This document shows, piece by piece, positions 31,191-40,749 of a stretch of 64,000 nt of DNA. Every line of letters begins with the position of its first letter. The first letter of the stretch is position 1. A program made the position numbers and the translations under genes. The stretch comes from Halobacillus sp. A1. GTDB lineage: Bacteria; Bacillota; Bacilli; Bacillales; Halobacillaceae. The notes beneath the pieces are model-generated. The model saw nothing but the letters and a program-made list of their open reading frames with translations. It searched no databases and was not told where the DNA came from. The stretch is from the NCBI RefSeq assembly GCF_024189295.1, contig NZ_JAIZEN010000002.1, positions 124,001 to 188,000 on the forward strand, in the 5' to 3' direction.

Positions 31191-31310
31191 TTGATCCCTT
31201 CTCTCCCAGCCTTTTTATTATTTTATGGCGTAAAGAGAGAGAATATGAATAGACTCATTGTGATTACATCGTGTCGCAAAATCCCCACAAATGTTTGCAG
31301 ACAAAATAAA

Positions 31311-31338
31311 ACAGCTGCGAATTATGGTTCGCAGCTGT
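31311..31338 (-). terminator. Intrinsic terminator after minD
   Basis: Perfect 11-bp stem (ACAGCTGCGAA/TTCGCAGCTGT) with six-base loop and TTTATTTTG, beginning at the minD stop. Ends the mreB-to-minD unit before spoIVFA. Confidence 0.92.
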
Positions 31339-32135
31339 CAGGCACGCATTCCGAAGAATTTTTTCACTTTAGTCATCAAGCCAGGGTCTTCTTCTAAATT
31401 CATCAAAGGGACAGATTCTCCTAAGATGCGTCTTGCAATATTCCGATAAGCGATAGACGCTTTAGTATCTGGCGTAAAAGCCACAGGCTCACCTTTATTC
31501 GATCCTCTAATGACAGCATCATCGTCTATAACAATCCCTAAGAGATCAATGGATAGCACATTGACAATTTCGTCGACATCCAGCATTTCTCCATTTTTCA
31601 TTAAATGATTGCGAATACGATTAATCACTAATTTCGGCGGTTCCAGCTCTTCCTGCTCCAATAAACCTATGATTCGATCAGCATCACGGACACTCGCTTT
31701 TTCAGGTGTGGTCACCACAATAGCTTTGTCAGCTCCTGCGACTGCATTTTTGTACCCCTGCTCAATACCGGCTGGACAATCGATGATGACGTAATCGTAA
31801 TCCTGCTTGAGTTCATCAACGATGGCTTTGACCCTTTCAGGTGTGACCGCTGATTTATCAGAAGTCTGGGCGGCTGGCAATAGGTGAAGGCAGTCAAACC
31901 GTTTATCTTTTATGAGAGCCTGCTTCGTTTTACAGCGCTCTTCGACGACGTCTACAATGTCGTAAATGATTCGGTTCTCCAATCCCATGACGACATCCAA
32001 ATTACGCAGCCCGATGTCCGTGTCCACTAAACAAACTTTCTTGTTCTGGAGAGCTAATGCTGTACCTAAATTTGCAGTCGTCGTTGTTTTACCAACACCG
32101 CCTTTTCCTGAGGTGATTACGATGGCTTCACCCAT
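31338..32135 (-). CDS. minD: Septum site-determining protein MinD
   Basis: A 265-residue membrane-cycling ATPase that positions the division inhibitor MinC at the poles. The deviant Walker A KGGVGKT is at residues 11-17, DTDIGLRNLD and DCPAGIEQGYKNAV follow, and the C-terminus ends in a short amphipathic membrane-targeting helix (MTKVKKFFGMRA). Overlaps minC by eight bases. Gene order mreBCD-minCD matches Bacillus. Confidence 0.98.
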   Translation of the reverse strand: MGEAIVITSGKGGVGKTTTTANLGTALALQNKKVCLVDTDIGLRNLDVVMGLENRIIYDIVDVVEERCKTKQALIKDKRFDCLHLLPAAQTSDKSAVTPERVKAIVDELKQDYDYVIIDCPAGIEQGYKNAVAGADKAIVVTTPEKASVRDADRIIGLLEQEELEPPKLVINRIRNHLMKNGEMLDVDEIVNVLSIDLLGIVIDDDAVIRGSNKGEPVAFTPDTKASIAYRNIARRILGESVPLMNLEEDPGLMTKVKKFFGMRA

Positions 32136-32814
32136 TTAGCATTCTCCTTTCAAAACTGAGTAAATCCGGTTTTAACTTTATAACTTCCTGTAAAGGGGCT
32201 ATACGAATGACGTTGACCTGTTCATCGATAAAACCACATTCTATATACACGCCATCTGAATCCTGATCAGGTGCTCTAGATAGCTGTCCTGCAATTCTCA
32301 GCTGATTTGGCTTCATATAGGAAGCCGCTATTACTGTTTGTGCGTTCCCCTCATATCCAGCGTGAGCAATTCCGCGCAAATTCCCTAATACGAAAATGTT
32401 GCCGGTAGCAATCACCTTCCCGCCTGGATTAACATCGCCTAACAAGAGCAAGTCTCCAGTGACTTGGACCACTTGACCAGAGCGGATAGTTTTTACTATA
32501 GGAGTGATTTCGCTGTTTTCTTTCCAAGCAAGCGCTTCTTCTTTTGTAATAATGTCCGACTCGATCTGCTCAACGACAAGCTTCTGTTTTTCTCGGACAA
32601 TGTCCCTGAGCTTGTTCTTTTGCTGGTCCGTAAGATATCGATTCCCTAACTGTATCGTTACACGTATCATCGGCTGATCAGCATCTGTTCCGCTCACTGA
32701 AAGCTTTTCTTCAAGCTCCTGGAGTATAGCATCATAAGAGCATTGGTCATTCAACCGAAGTGTTAATCCATCTCTCGTTCCTTTTATCGTCACCATTTGA
32801 CTATTCGTTGTCAC
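32128..32814 (-). CDS. minC: Septum site-determining protein MinC
   Basis: A 228-residue FtsZ polymerisation inhibitor. The N-terminal FtsZ-binding domain starts TIKGTRDGLTLRLND, and a C-terminal beta-helix domain (TIRSGQVVQVTGDLLLLGDVNPGGKVIATGNIFVLGNLRGIAHAG, which begins about residue 107) dimerises and binds MinD. Normal length. Lies 38 bases after mreD, coupled to minD. Confidence 0.97.
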   Translation of the reverse strand: MTTNSQMVTIKGTRDGLTLRLNDQCSYDAILQELEEKLSVSGTDADQPMIRVTIQLGNRYLTDQQKNKLRDIVREKQKLVVEQIESDIITKEEALAWKENSEITPIVKTIRSGQVVQVTGDLLLLGDVNPGGKVIATGNIFVLGNLRGIAHAGYEGNAQTVIAASYMKPNQLRIAGQLSRAPDQDSDGVYIECGFIDEQVNVIRIAPLQEVIKLKPDLLSFERRMLNG

Positions 32815-32852
32815 GGGCCTTCACCTCAAAACTTGGACATTTCTCCGATTAA

Positions 32853-33380
32853 TTAAGTACTTTTCCACATGTCAGACCAGCGTTCTACTCTATTTTTCAT
32901 AAGAGGATATAAAAAGACAAAAAATACGACGTTCGCCAATATGGTGGGCACCAGTCTAAGGACTACATAATTCCACCATGGCATTTCTGTTATCTGAACA
33001 AAAGAATAAATGACATATAATACAGCATCAGCCAAACCTACACCAGCCATCGCAAGCAGCAAAGAAACGAAGAAGGTTTCGTGCACCCATTTATGAACCC
33101 CGTGAATGACATAGGCGACAATAGTATAAGTTACCATATAAACACCGAGGACCCCAGTATATACTACATCAATCAAAAGTCCGAAGATCATTCCATACCA
33201 TACGCAGTGATATGTATCGTCTTTATCAAAGAATATGGCAATAATTAGTACGAAACATAAGACCCAGTGAGGAGTCATCAATAATTCGGAATATGCGATT
33301 TTGGCGGGTAATAAACTCATCGCCATTCCTTGAAACACTAACAATATAATAAGCAGGCAGGATATTGTTAAACGTATCAT
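32853..33380 (-). CDS. mreD: Rod shape-determining protein MreD
   Basis: A 175-residue membrane protein with about five transmembrane helices, including PHWVLCFVLIIAIFF and YGMIFGLLIDVVYTGVLGVYM, typical of MreD in the elongasome. The start codon overlaps the mreC stop by four bases. Normal length; identity from order and helix pattern. Confidence 0.93.
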   Translation of the reverse strand: MIRLTISCLLIILLVFQGMAMSLLPAKIAYSELLMTPHWVLCFVLIIAIFFDKDDTYHCVWYGMIFGLLIDVVYTGVLGVYMVTYTIVAYVIHGVHKWVHETFFVSLLLAMAGVGLADAVLYVIYSFVQITEMPWWNYVVLRLVPTILANVVFFVFLYPLMKNRVERWSDMWKST

Positions 33381-34258
33381 TGTCCTTCGCCTTCCTCTTC
33401 TTCCTCATCATTGGTAGATTGAACATCGCGGTCTACGACAATTACGTGACTAATATCGAATAAGTCTGCAAACGGTTCTACATAGGCGGTTTTCGTCAAT
33501 CCAGACTGGTCATTTTCCACCTCATCTACGGTCCCTATGCGCAAGTCACTAGGAAATACACCACCCAGGCCGGAAGATATCACGGTATCCCCTTCTTCCA
33601 ATTCTTCATCCAGACTTATGCCTTCTAAAAGAAGCCGGCCGCTTTCACTATCATAACCTTCGATTAAGCCGAACGTGTTCTCTTCGTCCTCTCTGACAAC
33701 CCAGGAGGAAATTTTATTGGATTCATCAAAGCCGCTCAATAGCTGTACGGTGGAGTGAAAGGAGCCGGCGGATATAATTTTACCTACCATACCTTCACTA
33801 GTAATGACAGCCATATCCTTCTCCACCCCGTGCTCTTCCCCTTTATTGATCGTCATTTGTTCAAACCATCGATCGGAGCTTCGTGCAATGACTGTAGATT
33901 GAATAGGCGTATAATCACGTAAGGATTCCGTTTTATCTAAAGCAGCTCTTAACTCATCGTTGTCTTTTTGAAGCTGCTGGTTCTCCTGAATAAGCCCTTT
34001 ATATTCATCTAGCCTTGTTTTCAAAACTTCATTCTGATCATACACATTCAACATTTTTTGTATATTTTGGTAAGAATCATCGAATAACTGCACTGGCGCT
34101 AAAAGCACTGTTTGTACCCAGCCGACGGAATCCTGAAGGAACTTCTCTGGAACTGATAATTCACTGCGGTCCCTCATTGAAAAACCGATAAGTGCTACAA
34201 GTATGATAAAGCCGATAAGTACAGTCATAAGTCTTTTTCTACGAAACAAAGAAGGCAT
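33377..34258 (-). CDS. mreC: Cell shape-determining protein MreC
   Basis: A 293-residue single-pass protein. A transmembrane helix at residues 9-26 is followed by a coiled coil (about 60-110, rich in Leu, Gln and Glu) and the two-barrel periplasm-side domain with VIARSSDRWFEQMTINKGEEHGV and VISSGLGGVFPSDLRIGTV. The C-terminus is acidic. MreC scaffolds the elongation complex with MreD and penicillin-binding proteins. It lies 11 bases after mreB. Confidence 0.97.
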   Translation of the reverse strand: MPSLFRRKRLMTVLIGFIILVALIGFSMRDRSELSVPEKFLQDSVGWVQTVLLAPVQLFDDSYQNIQKMLNVYDQNEVLKTRLDEYKGLIQENQQLQKDNDELRAALDKTESLRDYTPIQSTVIARSSDRWFEQMTINKGEEHGVEKDMAVITSEGMVGKIISAGSFHSTVQLLSGFDESNKISSWVVREDEENTFGLIEGYDSESGRLLLEGISLDEELEEGDTVISSGLGGVFPSDLRIGTVDEVENDQSGLTKTAYVEPFADLFDISHVIVVDRDVQSTNDEEEEEGEGQ

Positions 34259-34269
34259 AAAAATACTCC

Positions 34270-35310
34270 TTAATCCGTACTCGGACGTGCCGCTACATTA
34301 GGCTGGGATCTGAAATGATGAATATACTCAAGAGACTTTCCTGTTCCGACGGCTACGCAATCTAAAGGTTCATCAGCGATGAATACTGGCATGTTTGTTT
34401 CTTCACTTATTACCCGATCCAGATTGTTCAGTAACGCTCCACCGCCTGTCAGCACAATACCTCTCTCCATGATATCAGCAGAAAGTTCAGGAGGTGTTTT
34501 CTCTAATGTGTTTTTCACAGTTTCAATGATAGCGTCTACAGTGTCTTTCAAAGCTCCTACAATCTCCTCTGAGTGTACTTGAATTGTTTTAGGAAGACCG
34601 CTCAGAAGATCGCGTCCGCGTATCTCCATTTCCACACTTTCTTCGACTGAGCCTGCTCCGCCAATCTCCACTTTTACGTCTTCAGCCGTACGCTCTCCAA
34701 TCATTAAATTATATTTCTTACGAACATGCTGGATGATGGCCTCGTCCATTTCATCACCGGCAACTCGTATGGACTGGCTTGTCACAATACCTCCAAGGGA
34801 AATGATGGCAACTTCTGTCGTACCACCGCCTATATCCACCACCATGCTTCCTGTAGGTTCCCAGACAGGCAGTCCCGCTCCAATGGCAGCCGCAAAAGGC
34901 TCTGCAATAGGAAAAGCTTCTTTGGCTCCTGCTTGTTTTGTAGCATCAATAACAGCCCGTTCTTCAACCATTGTAATGCCTGAAGGCACGCATACCATGA
35001 CATTCGGCTTACTAGCGAAAAATGAACGTGTGCGAATCGCCTGTTTAATATAATGATTCATCATTTGTGCAGTCGTATCATAATCTGCGATTACCCCATC
35101 TTTCATCGGACGAATAACATTTATGTAATTCGGTGTACGTCCTATCATGTTTCGGGCATCGTTTCCAACAGCTTCAATCACGCCTGTCTGGCTGTTTTTA
35201 GCTACCACGGAAGGCTCTCGTAAAATAACGCCTTTATTTTTCAAAAACACCAATGTATTTGCAGTACCTAAATCGATCCCTAAATCTTGCGAAAAACCAA
35301 ATAAGCCCAA
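34270..35310 (-). CDS. mreB: Rod shape-determining actin homologue MreB
   Basis: A 346-residue actin-fold ATPase directing sidewall synthesis. Phosphate 1 motif [11 protein letters not shown] (near residues 11-21), [17 protein letters not shown] and the adenosine motif [15 protein letters not shown] are present. The start is TTG, preceded by AAAGGGAG; no in-frame ATG gives the conserved N-terminus [12 protein letters not shown] hairpin lies in its leader. Confidence 0.98.
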   Translation of the reverse strand: MGLFGFSQDLGIDLGTANTLVFLKNKGVILREPSVVAKNSQTGVIEAVGNDARNMIGRTPNYINVIRPMKDGVIADYDTTAQMMNHYIKQAIRTRSFFASKPNVMVCVPSGITMVEERAVIDATKQAGAKEAFPIAEPFAAAIGAGLPVWEPTGSMVVDIGGGTTEVAIISLGGIVTSQSIRVAGDEMDEAIIQHVRKKYNLMIGERTAEDVKVEIGGAGSVEESVEMEIRGRDLLSGLPKTIQVHSEEIVGALKDTVDAIIETVKNTLEKTPPELSADIMERGIVLTGGGALLNNLDRVISEETNMPVFIADEPLDCVAVGTGKSLEYIHHFRSQPNVAARPSTD

Positions 35311-35370
35311 TTATATCTCCCTTTCTAAACCTTATCCATAACAAGATGTATAACTAAATATCATCAGAAG

Positions 35371-35408
35371 AAGCGCCATATTATAAGAAAAACTTATAAA
35401 AGGCGCTT
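35371..35408. other. Hairpin in the mreB leader
   Basis: AAGCGCC (35371-35377) pairs with GGCGCTT (35402-35408), and TTATAAG (35381-35387) with CTTATAA (35393-35399). The T run is on the plus side (35411-35416), where no gene ends; on the minus strand there is no T run. It may be a weak terminator for radC, a structured mreB leader, or antisense terminator. Confidence 0.5.
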
Positions 35409-35458
35409 ATTTTTTTCATTTATTCAATTATACGAAAAATACATAAAAATAGATAGTC

Positions 35459-36148
35459 TTATAGGTATCCTTTTTCTTTCAGGGAAATGAATGTACGATC
35501 CCCGATCACTAAGTGATCCAACAGTTCTATACCGATCATTTTCCCGCACTCATTTAACCTCCTTGTTACCTGAATGTCTTCCTGAGAAGGAGTCGGGTCG
35601 CCGGAGGGATGGTTGTGGGCACAAATGATAGAGGCAGCTGAACGTTTAACCGCTTCCTTAAAAACCTCTCTTGGATGCACGATGGAAGCGTTAAGACTTC
35701 CTATAAAAATCGTCTGTCTATGAATCACCTGGTTCTTTGTATTAAGGAACAGACAAATGAAATGCTCTTGTTTAAGATCTCTCATCTCCTCCATAACAAA
35801 ATCCGCTCCGTCCTCTGGACTTCTTATGACATAGCGTTCTACAGGCTTCATATGTTGAATCCTCCGGCCGAACTCAATAGCTGACAATAGCAGGACCCCT
35901 TTCGCAGCCCCGATTCCACGAATAGCTGTCAGTTCTTCGATTGTCGCATCTTTCAATAACATAATCCCTTCGAAATGACTAAGTATCCTATGGGCTAGAT
36001 CCGTTACCGACTCCTGCCTGGTCCCGCTTCCAAGAAGAATCGCCAACAGTTCCTGATTGGAAAGGTGGGACGCACCTAATTTAAGCAGCCTTTCCCGAGG
36101 ACGGTCCTCCTTTGGTAGATCACGTATCATCACACTGCTGGTTGTCAT
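35459..36148 (-). CDS. radC: RadC-family JAMM protein
   Basis: A 229-residue protein with an N-terminal helix-hairpin-helix (IRGIGAAKGVLLLSA) and a JAMM/MPN+ domain whose zinc motif is HNHPSGDPTPSQED (HxHx7D). RadC was once linked to repair; its role remains unclear. In B. subtilis maf sits between spoIIB and radC, and no maf is seen here. Confidence 0.94.
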   Translation of the reverse strand: MTTSSVMIRDLPKEDRPRERLLKLGASHLSNQELLAILLGSGTRQESVTDLAHRILSHFEGIMLLKDATIEELTAIRGIGAAKGVLLLSAIEFGRRIQHMKPVERYVIRSPEDGADFVMEEMRDLKQEHFICLFLNTKNQVIHRQTIFIGSLNASIVHPREVFKEAVKRSAASIICAHNHPSGDPTPSQEDIQVTRRLNECGKMIGIELLDHLVIGDRTFISLKEKGYL

Positions 36149-36338
36149 TCTATTACCATATCCTTTCTCTTCTATTCCTCATTGAGGTACCTATAGTGTA
36201 TAAAAAAATGGCTTATTCATAGACCAGGTAAATATGAAGATTTGAAGGATATGAATGAGATAACATTAACTTATTAACATAGAAAATACTCAGATTGAAC
36301 GAATTATACCTATGAAATTTATAAAATTTATATAAACT

Positions 36339-37169
36339 CTACAAAGATTCAAAGGCCTTGGCAAACTCCAGCCAAGTAAGACCATTCGCTTGTTCATTCA
36401 CCCAGCCGTCGAAAGCTTTACGTACCTTTTCCTCCCCCGCAGCTGAATCATCCCATTTCTCAAGCAATGCCTTTCGTTCCTCGACTGGTACCGTGTGCAG
36501 TGTATTATTTTCTAAATGAGTAATAATAGTTTCGGCCACGGCGGCATTGTTTTCTGTGATCATCAAATCAGCAGCCGGCACATTCCAGTTTTTTATATAA
36601 GTAGGTACATCTAGTTTCGTCAATTCACCAGACAATGATTGAATCCCATCATCAAGGTCACTGGTTCCTGATAGCAGAAAGTACTGGTCACTTTGCTTCC
36701 ATATAAGGGAAGGCAGCGATTTATCAGATAAATCCTTCTGCCACTCCAGTGCAGTTTCTTCGCTCGTAAACACACCACTTTGCACAACTTGCGTCTCGAG
36801 CTCAGGAAGCTTCACAGGAACCTGGGCTGCTGATGTAACTTCGGCTTTGCTCCCCTCGGTCAATGACTCAGCAGCAGGAGCCGATTCTTCAGTTACTGAA
36901 ACAAACAACTTTAATAAAATAAAGCCAAGAAAAACGCTCACGACTATGGCCGTCATTATGGATATGCTTACATGTTTCATGTAAGAAGGATTCACATTAT
37001 TTTTAACTGCGGTAAATTTTGAAAATTTGGGCTGACGTTTTATTTCATGAATGTGATGAACCTTTTTAATTTGGGAAGCTGCCTGCTCTTCCTGAGCTTG
37101 TACAATTTCTTTTTTTGTTTGTTCTTGATCACGGTTGAATGAAATCACTATTTTATTTTTTTCTGCCAT
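36339..37169 (-). CDS. spoIIB: SpoIIB-like membrane protein with SPOR-like C-terminal region
   Basis: A 276-residue single-pass protein: a charged cytoplasmic N-terminus of about 68 residues, a membrane helix near 69-91, and a C-terminal region with a SPOR-like segment (VVQSGVFTSEETALEWQKDL). SpoIIB of B. subtilis localises to the sporulation septum and has this layout with a SPOR domain; it lies between comC and maf/radC, matching this site. Sequence similarity to SpoIIB is not judged directly, so the name is mainly positional. Confidence 0.7.
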   Translation of the reverse strand: MAEKNKIVISFNRDQEQTKKEIVQAQEEQAASQIKKVHHIHEIKRQPKFSKFTAVKNNVNPSYMKHVSISIMTAIVVSVFLGFILLKLFVSVTEESAPAAESLTEGSKAEVTSAAQVPVKLPELETQVVQSGVFTSEETALEWQKDLSDKSLPSLIWKQSDQYFLLSGTSDLDDGIQSLSGELTKLDVPTYIKNWNVPAADLMITENNAAVAETIITHLENNTLHTVPVEERKALLEKWDDSAAGEEKVRKAFDGWVNEQANGLTWLEFAKAFESL

Positions 37170-37265
37170 CCTGCCCTCTCCCTTACCATTTTTATCAATC
37201 TAACATAAGCATATTAAAAATGGGGTTGGATTTTGTCATTAAGTTTTCGACAGCAAATTCCGCAA

Positions 37266-37294
37266 GAAAAAAAGAGACTCATCCGTTAGCCTCT
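37266..37294 (-). terminator. Intrinsic terminator after the pil operon
   Basis: AGAGGCT (37288-37294) pairs with AGTCTCT (37273-37279), one G-T pair, then seven T on the minus strand. It separates pilO from spoIIB. Confidence 0.8.
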
Positions 37295-37309
37295 TCCTTC
37301 CCATTATCA

Positions 37310-37957
37310 TTAAAATGGATTTATTTTATTTGATTCTTCGTCATATTTCTGAGAGGGCTGCTCGCTTTCCAATTCCCCAATGTCAGGCTGAAAGAAAGCA
37401 GAAACTGTAACAAAATAGCTTTTCACATCCGACTCATATCCTTCAGGCACAGAATCTTCGAAGCTGATAGCATCCACTATCAAAATACGATCGTCATTCG
37501 ACAATTCCTCAAGAAATATTAAAAAGTCTGAAAAACCATCTGTCAAAACCTCAACTTCATAGCTAAGCTTTTGCACTCCTTCTGGCAGGGAACTTTGCGC
37601 CCCTTCTTCATTCGGCGTTTCCCGAGGAACTGTCCCAGCACTTTGAGCAGTCACGCTATTAATCAAACTATCAGAGACACTCTCGGCACGCTCCAATGCG
37701 ATAAGCAGTTGATCCGTTTTTTTAGTAACAGGCAGACTAACTAAAAGTTCTCGTAGATTTGGGGTGGTCTTGCTGGCATTCTCTCGCTTCTGCAGCTCCT
37801 CTAAAATCTCTTGTTCATTGCTTAATGTATTGCGGAGACTTTGGACTTCTTCTTGTTTTCCTTTTATAAATACGTCGTGTAAAAGGAACCCTAAGCCAAA
37901 CAAACCTATCATTACGGCCGCTAGGATCAAGGTGTAAGTTTTATTCCAGTGCAGCAC
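37310..37957 (-). CDS. pilO: PilO-like type IV pilus alignment protein
   Basis: A 215-residue bitopic protein: membrane helix at residues 9-27, a coiled coil from about 30 to 70, then a ferredoxin-like domain with TKKTDQLLIALERAESVSDSLINSV and KLSYEVEVLTDGFSDFLIFLEEL, the classic PilO pattern. An acidic, Ser/Glu-rich tail follows. PilO pairs with PilN to link the membrane platform to the cytoplasmic PilM. Adjacent to pilN with no gap; a terminator follows. Confidence 0.82.
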   Translation of the reverse strand: MLHWNKTYTLILAAVMIGLFGLGFLLHDVFIKGKQEEVQSLRNTLSNEQEILEELQKRENASKTTPNLRELLVSLPVTKKTDQLLIALERAESVSDSLINSVTAQSAGTVPRETPNEEGAQSSLPEGVQKLSYEVEVLTDGFSDFLIFLEELSNDDRILIVDAISFEDSVPEGYESDVKSYFVTVSAFFQPDIGELESEQPSQKYDEESNKINPF

Positions 37958-38530
37958 TTACTCCACCTCCCCATCATTATTCATTTTGGAGGCGATATTC
38001 AAAGAGTAAGAAGCAGAATAACCTGTCCTGTATTCAAAAGAGTCCAAATCCGCTTCTGTTTCTGAAGATAATATATCCACTAATTCTACATTTTCAAATA
38101 AAGGGTCATATAGTAAAGCATCCGTATAAGCAGCAGCTTGCTGAAAAGAGTCAAACCTCACCTGTACTTCCACGGATCGATCCATCAAAATATAATTTTC
38201 TATGTAGCCTCGTTCGGGAAGCAATCCAATCATTTTTTCCAAAGCAGGAACAGTCGGAACGGCAGAATCCATTATGCCATCGTGCGCTTCTTGTAACTTG
38301 TCCTCTGCTTCCGCTTTTTCACCTGTCATAGTCAGTTGCATTTTTTCCTGCGCCTGGTGCAGCTGCTCAATACGTTCCGTGTTAAGGTCTCTTTCTTTTG
38401 TCAGTTGCTGTGAACTCAACATAAATATGACGAACATGATCAAAGCAGCTGACATAGCAGCTATAATGATGAACAAGGGCGTCCGGTTTTTCTTTTCTTT
38501 CTCTTCTAATAAATTAATATCGACCATCAT
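37958..38530 (-). CDS. pilN: PilN-like type IV pilus assembly protein
   Basis: A 190-residue bitopic protein beginning MVDINLLEEKEKKNRTP, the cytoplasmic motif by which PilN binds PilM (INLLP-like), then a membrane helix near residues 18-40, a coiled coil and a small outer domain. The frame extends to a GTG at 38539, but the ATG at 38528-38530 has the right spacing from TTGGAG. It lies between pilM and pilO, as expected for the alignment complex. Confidence 0.85.
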   Translation of the reverse strand: MMVDINLLEEKEKKNRTPLFIIIAAMSAALIMFVIFMLSSQQLTKERDLNTERIEQLHQAQEKMQLTMTGEKAEAEDKLQEAHDGIMDSAVPTVPALEKMIGLLPERGYIENYILMDRSVEVQVRFDSFQQAAAYTDALLYDPLFENVELVDILSSETEADLDSFEYRTGYSASYSLNIASKMNNDGEVE

Positions 38531-38554
38531 AGTGAACACTCCAAGCTTAATAAC

Positions 38555-39523
38555 CTACTTTTTATAAGACAATCCTACCGCATCGACAAAGTGGTTGGGC
38601 AGCTCTACATTCAATCCAGAGAGTTTCATCCATTGCACAGGAATTTTTAGAAAGTCTTCCAACTGCTCTTCTAATTCTTTTCGGTAACACCAATCTCCTG
38701 AAAGGATGACCTTTGAGATATCAGCCTCCCCTTCTTTCACCGAAAACTTATAAAAACTCAAGATTTTGGTAATCTCCTTAAGTTGCTCACGAACATAATT
38801 CCTTAGTGAATCGAGTTCTCCTTCCCAACGAACCCAGGTTTTCTCTCCCTCACTTCTCACCTTCCAACCATTACGATCCAAAGTGGATTTCATTTGACGT
38901 GAAAATTGCGGAATACCGTCATGAAAAAAGGTCAACATGATTCCATCTGCATTCCATTCCACCATCAAATTGTGCTCACCCTCTGACACCTCATTTTGTT
39001 CCTCATAAAATCGATAGGTTGAAAGAGAAGATAAATCCGCAGCTTTTGGAATAAGTTTCGCTTCCTTAAAGCTTGACCTCAGCTGTTCCAGTCGTTCTTC
39101 AGGGTAAGCGACAAATAGAATGTGTTTCTCACCATCCGCCATCCCGAGCTTTACAAAGTCAAATACGGGAGCTTCAAATGGGAGGTGCACCGTTTCTCCT
39201 AATTGCGAGTATAGATACCCTTTGATTTCATCCCAGTTTATCTGATCGGGTAATGAATGGTGACGGATGATAGCAGACGCATCCGGCACACAAAAATATA
39301 AGTCCCTGGCTTTTAATTTATGGTCGATCAATATATCTTCTATCTGCATGATAAACTTTCGCTCATCTGTAATGACACCTTCAACAATTAGATCATTAGG
39401 TAAAAACACTTCGCCGAAATCGGAAATCCGCTCCCTTTCATTTGGTGTGGAGATGATATACCGAATCGTATGCTCCTTAATGATCATATTCATTCTCCGT
39501 TTACTTTTTTTCAACCCTAACAT
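38555..39523 (-). CDS. pilM: PilM-like actin-fold protein
   Basis: A 322-residue cytoplasmic protein with the divided actin-like fold of PilM: an N-terminal strand region (HTIRYIISTPNERERI), IIRHHSLPDQINWDEIKGYLYSQLGETVHLP, LMVEWNADGIMLTFFHDGI and ILSGDWCYRKELEEQLEDFLKIPVQWM toward the C-terminus. PilM binds PilN and the ATPases. TTG-ATG occurs at the start; ATG at 39521-39523 after TAAGGAGGTA is used. Confidence 0.85.
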   Translation of the reverse strand: MLGLKKSKRRMNMIIKEHTIRYIISTPNERERISDFGEVFLPNDLIVEGVITDERKFIMQIEDILIDHKLKARDLYFCVPDASAIIRHHSLPDQINWDEIKGYLYSQLGETVHLPFEAPVFDFVKLGMADGEKHILFVAYPEERLEQLRSSFKEAKLIPKAADLSSLSTYRFYEEQNEVSEGEHNLMVEWNADGIMLTFFHDGIPQFSRQMKSTLDRNGWKVRSEGEKTWVRWEGELDSLRNYVREQLKEITKILSFYKFSVKEGEADISKVILSGDWCYRKELEEQLEDFLKIPVQWMKLSGLNVELPNHFVDAVGLSYKK

Positions 39524-39534
39524 CAAATACCTCC

Positions 39535-40290
39535 TTAGAAGAAGCTTCCTAAATACCAGTTGATCAATCGAATTCCGTAAAAATAAGAGGCGAGGCTCCC
39601 TATGGCAATGAATGGTCCAAAAGGGATAGGGTTCTTTCTTCCTACCACTTTCAAGCTCATTAAAATGAGGCTCGCGGCCGTACCAATCAATACAGCTAAG
39701 AAAAAGGACACGATCAGAAGTTTTACCCCTAATGCTAATCCGATCACTGTAAACAGCTTCATATCACCACCACCCATACCTCCTCGGCTGACTATAATAA
39801 TCAAAGCTGTACCTGCAAAACCAAGCCCTCCGCCTGCAAGTGATGCCCACCAGGGGTCTATTGGGTCCACTATGCGATAAATCATTATGAGAAAAGCAAA
39901 AAAAACCAGCACTTTATTTGGAATAATCATATATCTTAGGTCACTGACCACGATAATATGAAACATCGAAACCAATAATAGAGCGAGAAGAAGTTCAAAC
40001 TGAAAGCCTAGAGATAAAAAAATTACAGCAAAAGCCAGACCGCTGAAGAGTTCCATAAAAGGATAAATCGGAGAAATGCGCTGTCGGCAATGACGGCACT
40101 TTCCGCTTTGAAGAGTGAAGGATAAGAGGGGGATTAATTCATACCAGCTTAATGAATGGTGGCAGTGAGGACAGTAAGACCTGTCTTCCTTGAACAGTTC
40201 TCCTTTTGGAACACGGAGTCCTACAACATTGTAAAAAGATCCTAAGATGGTACCTAAGATAAAAAAATATAGAATGAAAAAAGTTGTCAT
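39535..40290 (-). CDS. pilD: Prepilin peptidase (PilD/ComC type)
   Basis: A 251-residue membrane aspartic protease (A24 family) that cleaves and methylates prepilins. The N-terminal Zn-binding segment CPHCHHSLSWYELIPLLS..CRHCRQRI is complete. The first catalytic aspartate is in VVSDLRYMIIPN and the second is in GGGDMKLFTVIGL. The start ATG at 40288-40290 follows AAGGAGAGAAC; the frame is open to 40329. Its position corresponds to B. subtilis comC. Confidence 0.93.
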   Translation of the reverse strand: MTTFFILYFFILGTILGSFYNVVGLRVPKGELFKEDRSYCPHCHHSLSWYELIPLLSFTLQSGKCRHCRQRISPIYPFMELFSGLAFAVIFLSLGFQFELLLALLLVSMFHIIVVSDLRYMIIPNKVLVFFAFLIMIYRIVDPIDPWWASLAGGGLGFAGTALIIIVSRGGMGGGDMKLFTVIGLALGVKLLIVSFFLAVLIGTAASLILMSLKVVGRKNPIPFGPFIAIGSLASYFYGIRLINWYLGSFF

Positions 40291-40316
40291 TGTTCTCTCC
40301 TTGGTTATGTATAGAA

Positions 40317-40342
40317 GAAAATCCCCCATGAAGAGGGACTTT
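40317..40342 (-). terminator. Weak terminator-like hairpin between pilA and pilD
   Basis: AAAGTCCC/GGGATTTT arms with one mismatch, eight-base loop and TTTTCTTC on the minus strand. Likely a partial terminator or mRNA stabiliser that lowers downstream expression relative to pilin. Confidence 0.45.
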
Positions 40343-40368
40343 CATCAATATTGAGTGATCTAATTATT

Positions 40369-40749
40369 TTATTCAGAGCTTGCCTGTTCAAATTCCATAT
40401 CACCGTCTAACGTTACGGTACCATTACTCAAATTAACCGTACTATCCGTTTGGCTATAGACACCTCCGTCAGGATTTTCTACATCCCCGTCTATATATTC
40501 TTCTTCAATCAAATCAGCCAAAGTGATTGTCTCACCGTCAACGTCTTCTGTAACTTCATATAACCTTGCCGCTTCTCGTAAAGAAGACGCATTCGCTTCA
40601 TGAGCATCCGACTTTGAATTATCAATTACATTTCCGATAGCCGGTACTGCGATCGCCGCTATAATTCCAAGAATGACAATAACCGCCAGCAGCTCCACTA
40701 ATGTAAAGCCTTTTTGATTCTTTAAAGCTTTCTTCCATCTTTCAAACAT
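40369..40749 (-). CDS. pilA: Major type IV pilin
   Basis: A 126-residue prepilin. The class III signal peptide ends in NQKG, and the mature protein begins FTLVELLAVIVILGIIAAIAVPAIG with glutamate at mature position 5. Processing occurs after G14. The C-terminal globular part is small and acidic. It has its own upstream region (about 190 bases) with a palindrome, candidate promoter and structured leader, and a weak terminator follows. By order and simplicity it is the main fibre subunit, though expression data are absent. Confidence 0.93.
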   Translation of the reverse strand: MFERWKKALKNQKGFTLVELLAVIVILGIIAAIAVPAIGNVIDNSKSDAHEANASSLREAARLYEVTEDVDGETITLADLIEEEYIDGDVENPDGGVYSQTDSTVNLSNGTVTLDGDMEFEQASSE

